Assembly: GCA_964519015.1 (NCBI GenBank)
Contig: CAZFHZ010000164.1
Coordinates: 1 to 6,063 of the forward strand
DNA from: CAZFHZ01 sp964519015
Lineage (GTDB): Bacteria; Blakebacterota; Blakebacteria; Blakebacterales; CAYUVJ01
Length of the DNA stretch: 6,063 nucleotides
Reading direction: 5' to 3'
Numbering within the stretch: the stretch's first letter is position 1; the number at the start of each line of letters is the position of its first letter. The notes beneath the pieces are model-generated. The model was given only the letters and a program-made list of their open reading frames with translations. It was not told the DNA's origin and did no database searches. The position numbers and the translations under genes are program-made. Positions 1 to 5,894 of the stretch are shown piece by piece.

Positions 1-961
1 GGGCGGTGTCGGCAAGACGTCGCTCGTCTATCACCTCGCCTGGATGTATGCCGATCTGGGTCTCTCCGTGATCGCTGCCGATCTTGATCCGCAGGCGAAT
101 CTGACCAGCATGTTTCTGGAGGATGACCGACTGGAGGAATTATGGGAAACGATGGGCTCGGAGACCACAATCTATGGTGCATTAAAACCGCTTCTGGATG
201 GTACGGGGGACATCGGGGATCCGCAGATAGAAGAAGTGGCACCCGGACTCGGTCTGATTGTCGGGGATCTTTCACTGTCAGCCGCTGAAGATGAACTCTC
301 CGAGCTGTGGCCGAAATGTCTCGACCGTCAGGAACGCGCATTCAGGGTGCTCTCGGCCCTCTGGCGGATCTTGGTGAAGGCAGCTTCTGCCCAAAAGGCG
401 GATGTCGTACTCATCGACGTTGGACCGAACCTGGGTGCTTTGAACCGGGCCGCTATGGTGTCCTCGGACCACGTCATCATTCCACTCGCCCCCGACCTCT
501 ACTCGCTTCAAGGTCTACGGAACCTCGGGCCCACGCTGCGGCGCTGGCGGGATGAGTGGGCTGATCGACGACATAAGAATCCCGTGCCGGAGCTGAGGAT
601 TCCGCAAGGTGATATGATGCCGCGCGGGTATGTGGTGCTGCAGCACGCGGTCCGCCTGGACCGCCCCGTCAAGGCGTATGCACGGTGGATGGACAGGATA
701 CCGGGGGTTTATCGCGAAGCGGTTCTGGCGGGAAAGGATTCGGGATCGATCCCTAAGGGGAAAGACCCGCATTGCCTGGCCACGCTCAAGCACTATCGAA
801 GTCTCATGCCGCTGGCCCAGGAAGCCCGCAAGCCCATGTTCTTCCTGAAGCCCGCCGATGGGGCGATCGGCGGGCACACGTCGGCCGTACAGGACTGCTA
901 TCGAGACTTCCGCCGGCTGTCCAAGACGATCGCCGAGCGCTGCGGCGTGTCCCTGCCGTGA
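1..961 (+). CDS. ParA/MinD-family P-loop ATPase, 5' end missing
   Basis: The reading frame is open from the first base, so the real start lies upstream of the window. The 319 visible residues begin inside a deviant Walker A loop, GGVGKTS (residues 1-7). Walker A' DLDPQAN follows at 27-33, a Walker B-like LIDVGPNLGALN has its Asp at residue 139 (base 416), and the ParA segment DHVIIPLAPDLYSLQGL comes just after. These are the nucleotide-binding landmarks of the ParA/Soj group, cytosolic ATPases that dimerise on ATP and usually move or position DNA or protein cargo. The common TPP after the Walker B Asp is VGP here. The C-terminal third (about 200-319) is an extra region rich in Arg and Pro that plasmid ParA proteins usually lack. 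No ParB gene or parS-like repeat is visible, so a role in plasmid partition is not shown. The first 300 bases use AT-rich codons such as TTA more than the neighbours do. The next gene starts 50 bases downstream on the same strand, and I see no promoter or terminator between them. Confidence 0.88.
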   Translation, partial: GGVGKTSLVYHLAWMYADLGLSVIAADLDPQANLTSMFLEDDRLEELWETMGSETTIYGALKPLLDGTGDIGDPQIEEVAPGLGLIVGDLSLSAAEDELSELWPKCLDRQERAFRVLSALWRILVKAASAQKADVVLIDVGPNLGALNRAAMVSSDHVIIPLAPDLYSLQGLRNLGPTLRRWRDEWADRRHKNPVPELRIPQGDMMPRGYVVLQHAVRLDRPVKAYARWMDRIPGVYREAVLAGKDSGSIPKGKDPHCLATLKHYRSLMPLAQEARKPMFFLKPADGAIGGHTSAVQDCYRDFRRLSKTIAERCGVSLP

Positions 962-1011
962 GCCCTGATCCGTCTGCCTCACTCCGGCACGCGTGACGAT
1001 CGGACAGGAGT

Positions 1012-2496
1012 ATGAGCCACCGGGAGATGTCTTCGCGGCCGCCTGCCACCATGGCCGACGTTCGCACCTGGCTCGCCGGTCAGGCTACGGACACGCTCGT
1101 GGACCTGATCCTCGCCCAGGCGGATGAGGACGACCGCCTGCGCCGCAGGTTGCTTCGGACGGTCGCCCGTGCACGCGCCACGGGGCTGGATCTCGACGCT
1201 TACCGGCAGGCGCTGGATGCTGCCATGGATACCGACGAGTTCGTGGATTACTACCACGCCGGTGAGTACGCCGCGGGGATCGAAGAAGCGATCTACGAGA
1301 TCGAGGGACTGCTCGGCGCGGGGCACGCCTCGGAAGTCGTAGTACTGTCCGAGTACGCCCTGGAAGCGGTGGAAGCAGCGCTCGGGCGCGTGGATGACTC
1401 CGACGGAAACCTGGGCATGATCCGCGAGCGCCTCCAAGACCTGCATCTGGCGGCCTGCAGGAAGGCCCGACCGGATGCCGAGGAACTCGCTAAGCGGCTT
1501 TTCCTATGGGAGCTCCAGACCGAATGGGACACCTTCTGCGGTGCCGCCGAGACGTATCGGAGCGTTCTGGGTAAGAAGGGACTGGCCGCGTACAAGAAGT
1601 GCGCAGAGGAGCAGTGGGCGGATGTGCGGCCGCTCGGTCCCGGAGACGATGACCGGGTCCGATACGGCGGACGGTTCCGGATCACCCGCATCATGGAGAC
1701 GCTGGCGCGGTTGTCCGGGGATGTGGAAGCGCTGGTGGAAGTGAAGAAGCGCAGCCTCTCCACTGCCTACGACTTCTACCGGATCGCCGAGACCTACCAG
1801 AAGGCCGGTATGCACGAACAGGCGTTGGAGTGGGCCGAGAAGGGGATTGCGGCCTTCCCCGAGCGGACCGATTCCCGGCTGCGGGAACTGCTCGCCGACG
1901 AGTATCATCGCCGCAAGCGGCACAACGAAGCGATGGAAGACGTCTGGCAGGACTTCGTGGACTGGCCCGGGCTGGAGCGATACCGTGGTTTGAAGCGCCA
2001 CGCCGACAAGGCGGGCTGCTGGGATGAATGGAGGACAAGAGCACTTGATCTACTCCGGCCGTCTCCCGTCGGAACGGTGCGGGGCTCGCCAGGCAGGGAG
2101 AGAACTGAATCCCGCCGGCGGGACGGTTCTAGACTGGTCGAGGTTCTTCTTTGGGACGGGGACGTGGAGGCAGCCTGGCAGGCGGCACGTGAAGGGGGTT
2201 GCTCCGATGGCCTCTGGATGGAACTGGCGGACCGACGGGCTCGTGAGCACCCGGACGAAGCCGTCCCCATATACCAGCGCCATATCCCGCAAACCCTGAA
2301 CCAGAAGAACAACGCCGCGTACCGTGAGGCCGTGGCAATCCTGAAGAAGATTCAGGAGGCGATGACCCGCCTGGATCAGCAAGCCGAGTTCGAGCGCTAC
2401 CTCGAATCGGTCCGCGCCGAGCACCGGCGGAAACGGAACTTCATGAAGATGCTCGACCGGGAGGATTGGCCGAATGTCGTCCCCCGGCCTAGGTGA
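1012..2496 (+). CDS. Helical-repeat protein like the C-terminal part of SWIM zinc-finger proteins, finger absent
   Basis: The product has 494 residues and no signal peptide or membrane segment, so it is probably cytosolic. Almost all of it reads as amphipathic helix pairs. The clearest is a TPR-like pair at about 255-292, containing RIAETYQKAGMHEQALEWAE. From memory of the family, WLAGQATDTLVDLIL (20-34), VDDSDGNLG (127-135), ARPDAEELAKRLF (152-164), LVEVLLWDGDVEAAW (375-389) and KRNFM (474-478) recur in the region after the finger in bacterial SWIM zinc-finger (DUF6880-like) proteins. The finger itself, CxCxnCxH, is missing: the only cysteines are scattered and none form CxC. A basic, Arg-rich linker lies at about 349-374. 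An in-frame TGA at 994-996 limits the start. AGGAG (1006-1010) sits only one base before ATG 1012, so ATG 1027 or 1051 could be the true start. The stop nearly touches the next gene, which suggests an operon and translational coupling. The biochemical function is unknown; a protein-interaction scaffold is the likeliest reading. Confidence 0.85.
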   Translation: MSHREMSSRPPATMADVRTWLAGQATDTLVDLILAQADEDDRLRRRLLRTVARARATGLDLDAYRQALDAAMDTDEFVDYYHAGEYAAGIEEAIYEIEGLLGAGHASEVVVLSEYALEAVEAALGRVDDSDGNLGMIRERLQDLHLAACRKARPDAEELAKRLFLWELQTEWDTFCGAAETYRSVLGKKGLAAYKKCAEEQWADVRPLGPGDDDRVRYGGRFRITRIMETLARLSGDVEALVEVKKRSLSTAYDFYRIAETYQKAGMHEQALEWAEKGIAAFPERTDSRLRELLADEYHRRKRHNEAMEDVWQDFVDWPGLERYRGLKRHADKAGCWDEWRTRALDLLRPSPVGTVRGSPGRERTESRRRDGSRLVEVLLWDGDVEAAWQAAREGGCSDGLWMELADRRAREHPDEAVPIYQRHIPQTLNQKNNAAYREAVAILKKIQEAMTRLDQQAEFERYLESVRAEHRRKRNFMKMLDREDWPNVVPRPR

Positions 2497-2504
2497 ATAA
2501 CACA

Positions 2505-2509
2505 GGGGA
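2505..2509 (+). promoter_or_regulatory. Ribosome binding site favouring ATG 2520
   Basis: GGGGA lies 10 bases before ATG 2520. An upstream in-frame GTG at 2493 overlaps the previous stop codon (GTGA) but has no purine-rich site before it. The family's N-terminal strand also begins at the ATG, so I prefer 2520. Confidence 0.5.
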
Positions 2510-2519
2510 TGCTGGCGCC

Positions 2520-4049
2520 ATGTTCGATCTGATCCTGACACTGGTCGGTTCCGATCCCCTGGTGTGGCGGCGTCTGCTGGCGCCCCGCGATGCCAGCCTG
2601 GAAGACCTTCACGAGGCCATGCAGAGCGTGACGGGGTGGTTGGACTATCATCTGCACGAGTTTACCGCGGCGGAACGTCGGTTCGGCCGCCCCGACTACG
2701 TGGATGATGACTGGACAGACGGGATGCGCCCGACACTGGAGGATGCGCGCGACGAGTGCCTGCAGACTTTGTGGAGCCGGGAGATCCGAACATTGGAGTA
2801 CGCGTACGATTTCGGGGACGGCTGGATCTGGAACATCGAGTTCGCCGGAGAGATCACCGGGACGGATCAGGAAGCCAGATTCCACTGCGTGGACGGTGCC
2901 GGTGGACCGCCGCCGGAGGACTGCGGCGGTATGGGGGGATTTGCCGACCTGTGCGACATCCTGGCCGATCCCGCCCATCCCGAGCACGAGGACATGGTGG
3001 AGTGGGCCCCGCCCGGTTTCGACCGTGGGTCCTTTCAAGCCGCCGGCACAGACTGGATCCTCGCCCACCGGGACGAATCCAGTGTGCGGGACCATCTGCT
3101 TGGATGGCTGGGAGCGATGCCGGAGCGCGTGACCATGACGGCGCCCTACTACAGCGAATTGTGGTGGCGGCTGCAGAAACCGGACGTGACAGATCCCGAG
3201 AGGGCGGACCAGGCCGCACAAGCCCTGATCGAGGAGTTCGCCCGGCGCCCCATGCGCAACAGGGATGGCCTCACCTTCGGCCGGTTCACCGACCTGTGCC
3301 TGTGCCTGACAGGTCGGCCGCGGGATCCGCTGCTACTGAACACCACTCTCTCCGGGGAAGAACTCGACACGGTCCCGTACCTGCTTTCGGCTCGGACCAT
3401 GCTTGAGATGTTTCGCGAAATGGGATCCCAGCGCACCGGCGTGCACCGTCGGCTGCCGCAGCGCTTCCGGGACATCTTTGTCGGCCGCGTGTTGAGTCAG
3501 GCGGAGCGGCCGGCGAGGGTGCCCCGGAAGGTGGGCGCGTGGTTTTCACGGAATCGCCTGAATCCGGACCAGTTACGCGAGAACCTGCAGGATGCCGGGT
3601 TGGTTCGACTCTACAAGAGGGCGTACCGTCTGACCGGCACGGCGGAAGGACTTCTTGGGGAGAACAGGCGGGGTGATCTGCTGGCTCGGCTTTTCGTCGC
3701 CTTCTTCGGCGCCGAGCCTGACTACAACAACGTCGATTTCTGGATGACGGTATATCTGTGCGCCAGCGGGTACCTGCTGTTCCGATGGAGCAGGCTTGGA
3801 GCTCAGTGGCGGGAACCGGCGCAACTATTCGACGAGCTCGCCCCCGATCATCTGAGAGGCTCGATGCTGCGTCAACTGGGACGCGAGCAGGCCACCGAAG
3901 TGTTCGAGTACTTGCTTCTGTGGCCGTTGGGACTTTTCGGGCTGGCGGAATCGCGCCGCCGACCCGGTCCCGGCTCGGAATCGAGCCCCCGGCGGTATCG
4001 ACCTTCTCCACTGGCCCGCAAGTTCCTGCAGTTCCAGTTCGCCACTTGA
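2520..4049 (+). CDS. Plasmid pRiA4b ORF-3-like protein with long C-terminal extension
   Basis: The product has 509 residues from ATG 2520, or 518 if GTG 2493 is used. Residues 1 to about 190 match the pRiA4b ORF-3 / IS1096 passenger family (PF07929). The landmarks are an opening beta strand then DPLVWRRLLAP (12-22), GWLDYHLHEF (39-48), YAYDFGDGW (94-102), the loop GGPPPEDCGGMGGF (128-141), and W-APPGFD (162-168). This domain is widespread on plasmids and in accessory regions, but its biochemical role is not established. Residues about 190-509 form a mostly helical extension seen in longer family members. It contains LYKRAYRLTGTAEGLL (364-379), an aromatic stretch at about 405-424 (FWMTVYLCASGYLLFRW) that looks like a buried helix rather than a true membrane span, and a C-terminal LLLWPLGLFGLAE (465-477) followed by a Pro/Arg-rich tail. 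The gene follows the previous one by 23 bases or overlaps it by four, so the two are probably co-translated. It converges on the minus-strand ATPase gene. Confidence 0.85.
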   Translation: MFDLILTLVGSDPLVWRRLLAPRDASLEDLHEAMQSVTGWLDYHLHEFTAAERRFGRPDYVDDDWTDGMRPTLEDARDECLQTLWSREIRTLEYAYDFGDGWIWNIEFAGEITGTDQEARFHCVDGAGGPPPEDCGGMGGFADLCDILADPAHPEHEDMVEWAPPGFDRGSFQAAGTDWILAHRDESSVRDHLLGWLGAMPERVTMTAPYYSELWWRLQKPDVTDPERADQAAQALIEEFARRPMRNRDGLTFGRFTDLCLCLTGRPRDPLLLNTTLSGEELDTVPYLLSARTMLEMFREMGSQRTGVHRRLPQRFRDIFVGRVLSQAERPARVPRKVGAWFSRNRLNPDQLRENLQDAGLVRLYKRAYRLTGTAEGLLGENRRGDLLARLFVAFFGAEPDYNNVDFWMTVYLCASGYLLFRWSRLGAQWREPAQLFDELAPDHLRGSMLRQLGREQATEVFEYLLLWPLGLFGLAESRRRPGPGSESSPRRYRPSPLARKFLQFQFAT

Positions 4050-4069
4050 CACTGGCCTGGCAGTCAAGT
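4044..4069. terminator. Possible weak bidirectional terminator hairpin
   Basis: ACTTGAC (4044-4050) and GTCAAGT (4063-4069) are perfect 7-base inverted arms around a 12-base loop. They overlap the stop codon of the plus-strand gene and lie in the 93-base gap between convergent genes, where a shared terminator is expected. The plus-strand tail has only three T residues and the minus-strand tail has none, so intrinsic termination is doubtful. A second short pair, CACCT (4109-4113) with AGGTG (4130-4134), lies nearer the minus-strand stop. I see nothing else in this gap. Confidence 0.3.
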
Positions 4070-4142
4070 TTGCGCGAGGCCGGGCGGGTGTGTTGCCGGT
4101 GACTTGTCCACCTGTAGCCCGGTGTGCGGAGGTGCTCCCGAT

Positions 4143-5597
4143 TCAGAAAAGGTCCTCCAGCGTCCAGGTGATGACCGGGCGCGCGCCCTGTTCCTCCCGG
4201 ACTTCCTGGAAGGATTCCTTGAAGCCCTCGGCGGAGACGAACAGGAAGGGGGCCTGGGGATCGAGCGCCTCGCGCGCCCAGCCCTGACCGCTCGCCGCCA
4301 GACGCTCCAGCGCCTGCACATGGTCGAGGAGAAGCCGTGCCCCTGAGCGGCGGGTCTGGAACTTGACCGCCCCGGTCATCATGCGTCCGTCCAGCAGGCG
4401 GGCGACCACGTCGATCTCGAGCGAGCGGCGCTCGCGGTCTTGTCCCTCCCAACGTTCCCAATTCTGGACGGCGGGGAGTCCGCGGCCGGGACCGAAGCGC
4501 AGATAGGCCTGGCGCACGACGTCCTCGAACACTTCCCGGCCCACATATGACGGCCAGGCCTCGGCGGCCAGGCGTTCCCGCCAGACGGCCAGGGGGCCGG
4601 AGCTGGCGATGGCCGACTCGTTGGGCAGGATGATGCCGTAGTAGAAGCGCTGGGCCGGGTCGGCGATCCGGTAACGAACGGGCCTGTTCGGTGGCGCTCC
4701 AGGATTGCGTTCCTCCTCCAGATACTCCAGGCGGACCAGCTCCTTGACCATGCGTTTGAGCGGGGAATCCGACGGCTGTCCCAGGGCGGCGGCGATCAGG
4801 CCGATCTCGCGGCGGCCCAGCCCGACGGCGGCCAGAATGGCCCGGTACTTGGCCACCTCGCGCAGTCCCTCTTCCTGCTCCAGGGCGCTCTCGACCTGGA
4901 TCCGGACTTTTCCTCCGGGAGCCAGGAGCAGATCGACGATGTTGTCCGCAACCGGCCGGGAATCGTCCACGGCGTCGAGGTACATGGGGGTGCCGCCGAA
5001 GGCCGCATAAGCGTGGATGCGGTCGCGCGGTGCGTAGGCCGGGACCATCAGACCGGCATCGTGATAGTCGAAGGCCGGCAGCCGGTGACGCCAATCCAGG
5101 CGGTCGAAGAGGGGGGATCCGCCGGTTTCCAGTGCCTTCAGGGTATGGACCGCCGAGCCGGAGAGCACGACCAGAAGCCCGCCGGTACGAGTCAGGGTCC
5201 CTTCCCAGACGGCGTTCAGCTCGGAGGCGACCTCCCGCAGTCCACGGTCGTCGGAGGCCAGATACTGGAACTCGTCGAGGACGACCACGATCGGCCGTTC
5301 GGGCAGGAGTCCGAAGAGGGCGCGGAAGACGGTCCGCCAGGTCGGATAATCCTCTTCGCGCAGATCGGCGCCCGACCAGAGGCCGGCCTCCCGAATCAGG
5401 GCACGCCGATTGATTTCCGGTGTGGTGGCCGAAGCGGTGAAATAGAGAATCCGGTTACCTTCCGGCCAGGCATGGTTGAGCAGGAAGGTCTTGCCGATCC
5501 GGCGCCGGCCGTAGAGAAGAGCCAAGCGGCGGCCTCCCTCGCCGGCGAGTTCCTGGAGGCGCTGAACCTCCGATTCCCGATCGATCAAAAGGGTCAT
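4143..5597 (-). CDS. P-loop ATPase of the archaeal ATPase/DUF234 type
   Basis: The product has 484 residues and is cytosolic. The N-terminal STAND/AAA-like ATPase domain has the family opening IDRESEVQRLQEL (5-17), Walker A GRRRIGKTFL (30-39), Walker B VVVLDEFQYL (104-113), and a sensor-1-like strand LLVVLSGSAV (141-150). FGGTPMYLDAV (200-210) is the typical FGG(I/T)PxYL motif. A winged-helix-like part with DSPLKRMVKELVRLEYLEE (278-296) follows. The C-terminal DUF234 domain is restriction-endonuclease-like: YVGREVFEDVVRQAY (351-365), EIDVVARLLDGR (394-405) and AVKF (410-413). The acidic residue expected in E-x-K is Ala410, while Asp396 and Lys412 remain. Such ATPases are common in archaea and scattered in bacteria, usually without a tested function. 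The frame extends upstream to an ATG at 5687. I choose 5597 because GGGAGG lies four bases before it, the conserved domain starts there, and the promoter lies inside the longer version. It is a lone gene, divergent from the excisionase-like gene, with its promoter covered by an operator-like array. Confidence 0.9.
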   Translation of the reverse strand: MTLLIDRESEVQRLQELAGEGGRRLALLYGRRRIGKTFLLNHAWPEGNRILYFTASATTPEINRRALIREAGLWSGADLREEDYPTWRTVFRALFGLLPERPIVVVLDEFQYLASDDRGLREVASELNAVWEGTLTRTGGLLVVLSGSAVHTLKALETGGSPLFDRLDWRHRLPAFDYHDAGLMVPAYAPRDRIHAYAAFGGTPMYLDAVDDSRPVADNIVDLLLAPGGKVRIQVESALEQEEGLREVAKYRAILAAVGLGRREIGLIAAALGQPSDSPLKRMVKELVRLEYLEEERNPGAPPNRPVRYRIADPAQRFYYGIILPNESAIASSGPLAVWRERLAAEAWPSYVGREVFEDVVRQAYLRFGPGRGLPAVQNWERWEGQDRERRSLEIDVVARLLDGRMMTGAVKFQTRRSGARLLLDHVQALERLAASGQGWAREALDPQAPFLFVSAEGFKESFQEVREEQGARPVITWTLEDLF

Positions 5598-5601
5598 GAA
5601 G

Positions 5602-5607
5602 CCTCCC
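5602..5607 (-). promoter_or_regulatory. Ribosome binding site of the DUF234-type ATPase gene
   Basis: Read on the minus strand, GGGAGG is followed by CTTC and then ATG (5597-5595). The spacing is slightly short, but this is the only good site upstream of a candidate start, and it fixes the start at 5597 rather than 5612 or 5687. Confidence 0.65.
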
Positions 5608-5610
5608 GGC

Positions 5611-5656
5611 ATTGCTATCGACCATATTAGATAGCTAACGTATTCGATAGCGAATA
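5611..5656. promoter_or_regulatory. Array of three operator-like palindromes, 16-base phase
   Basis: The right copy, TATTCG-ATAG-CGAATA (5641-5656), has perfect 6-base inverted arms. The middle copy, TTAG-ATAG-CTAA (5627-5638), has perfect 4-base arms and matches 10 of the 12 core positions. The left copy, ATTG-CTAT-CGAC (5611-5622), is a degenerate inverted-orientation copy matching 9 of 12. The centres fall at 5616.5, 5632.5 and 5648.5, exactly 16 bases apart. The right copy overlaps the -10 box and probable start of the minus-strand promoter, and the other two cover the leader. That placement is what a repressor array would show. The binding protein is unknown; the divergently encoded HTH protein is one candidate. 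Confidence 0.6.
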
Positions 5657-5681
5657 TAGTAGTTATATGGGGTGCCGTCAA
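5653..5681 (-). promoter_or_regulatory. Sigma-70-type promoter of the DUF234-type ATPase gene
   Basis: Read on the minus strand, the -35 box is TTGACG (5681-5676), the spacer is 17 bases, and the -10 box is TATATT (5658-5653). Transcription would begin near 5646 and give a leader of about 50 bases before ATG 5597. The -10 box and start point lie inside the operator-like array. Confidence 0.65.
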
Positions 5682-5755
5682 TCCCATCCGCGCGAGAGGA
5701 CGTCTATGCTCCTGCGGTCACGTCCCGTCAAGTGGTGTTTTGGGCTTCCGCTTCT

Positions 5756-5804
5756 TCCAGGGTTGCGCACTATTACCTTGATCTGTCTTCGATCCAACCC
5801 TGGA
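5756..5804. repeat. Perfect 10-base inverted repeat next to the plus-strand -35 box
   Basis: TCCAGGGTTG (5756-5765) and CAACCCTGGA (5795-5804) are exact reverse complements 29 bases apart. The right arm ends one base before TTGACA at 5805. It could be a paired operator for the excisionase-like gene or a DNA hairpin. No T-run follows it, so a terminator is unlikely. Confidence 0.6.
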
Positions 5805-5868
5805 TTGACAGGCAGCCGATTTAATCCTACTATGACTGATATTAACTGACTTATTGCGACTATCACCT
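5763..5868 (+). repeat. Imperfect direct repeat bracketing the plus-strand promoter
   Basis: TTGCGCACTATTACCT (5763-5778) recurs as TTGCGACTATCACCT (5854-5868). The two differ by one missing base and one substitution, and their starts are 91 bases apart. The copies sit upstream of the -35 box and in the untranslated leader, and could be two binding sites for one regulator that loops the promoter. The first copy overlaps the left arm of the 10-base inverted repeat. Confidence 0.45.
5805..5833 (+). promoter_or_regulatory. Sigma-70-type promoter of the excisionase-like gene
   Basis: A perfect -35 box, TTGACA (5805-5810), is followed by a 17-base spacer and -10 TACTAT (5828-5833). Transcription would begin near 5840, leaving a leader of about 55 bases before the TTG start. 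The leader contains ACTGAT and ACTGAC ten bases apart (5835 and 5845). Confidence 0.7.
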
Positions 5869-5884
5869 ATCCGTTCCCTTGATC

Positions 5885-5890
5885 GGAGGG
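5885..5890 (+). promoter_or_regulatory. Ribosome binding site fixing the TTG start at 5895
   Basis: GGAGGG lies four bases before TTG 5895. An in-frame TGA at 5880-5882 rules out any earlier start, and there is no ATG or GTG between the stop and the TTG. Confidence 0.75.
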
Positions 5891-5894
5891 CCTC

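Larger units (their letters stand above)
5598..5894. other. Divergent intergenic regulatory region
   Basis: This gap of nearly 300 bases is clearly more AT-rich than the genes around it and has no credible gene. Reading left to right, it holds the ATPase gene's ribosome site, three operator-like palindromes (5611-5656), and the minus-strand promoter (5653-5681). Next come a 6-base inverted pair GGACGT/ACGTCC (5698-5703 and 5720-5725), a 10-base inverted repeat (5756-5804), the plus-strand promoter (5805-5833), and the second arm of a direct repeat (5854-5868). The heptamer CCGTCAA also occurs twice on the plus strand, at 5675-5681 and 5725-5731. Confidence 0.7.

Noticed and set aside
2397..3221. 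A 274-codon open frame on the minus strand
   Set aside because: It lies opposite the pRiA4b-type gene, whose motifs are clear, and its own translation shows no recognisable domain.
3286..5094. A 602-codon open frame on the minus strand
   Set aside because: It overlaps two well-supported genes in another frame, its translation is dominated by Arg, Gly, Pro and Ser without any domain, and long open frames like this arise by chance in GC-rich DNA.
5598..5687. A 30-residue N-terminal extension of the minus-strand ATPase starting at ATG 5687
   Set aside because: The promoter and operator-like sites would lie inside the coding region, no ribosome site precedes 5687, and family members start at the MTLLIDRE-like opening.
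5703..5731. A second minus-strand promoter with TTGACG at 5731-5726
   Set aside because: The hexamer at the right distance for a -10 box reads CATAGA, which is a poor match, while the promoter at 5681-5653 is far better.
5756..5804. The 10-base inverted repeat read as an integron attC site or an insertion-sequence end
   Set aside because: The core RYYYAAC and GTTRRRY elements are not in attC order, and no transposase, integrase or target duplication is visible next to it.
5667..5849. A 60-codon plus-strand open frame in the intergenic gap
   Set aside because: There is no ribosome site before ATG 5667, no domain, and it covers both promoters and the repeats.
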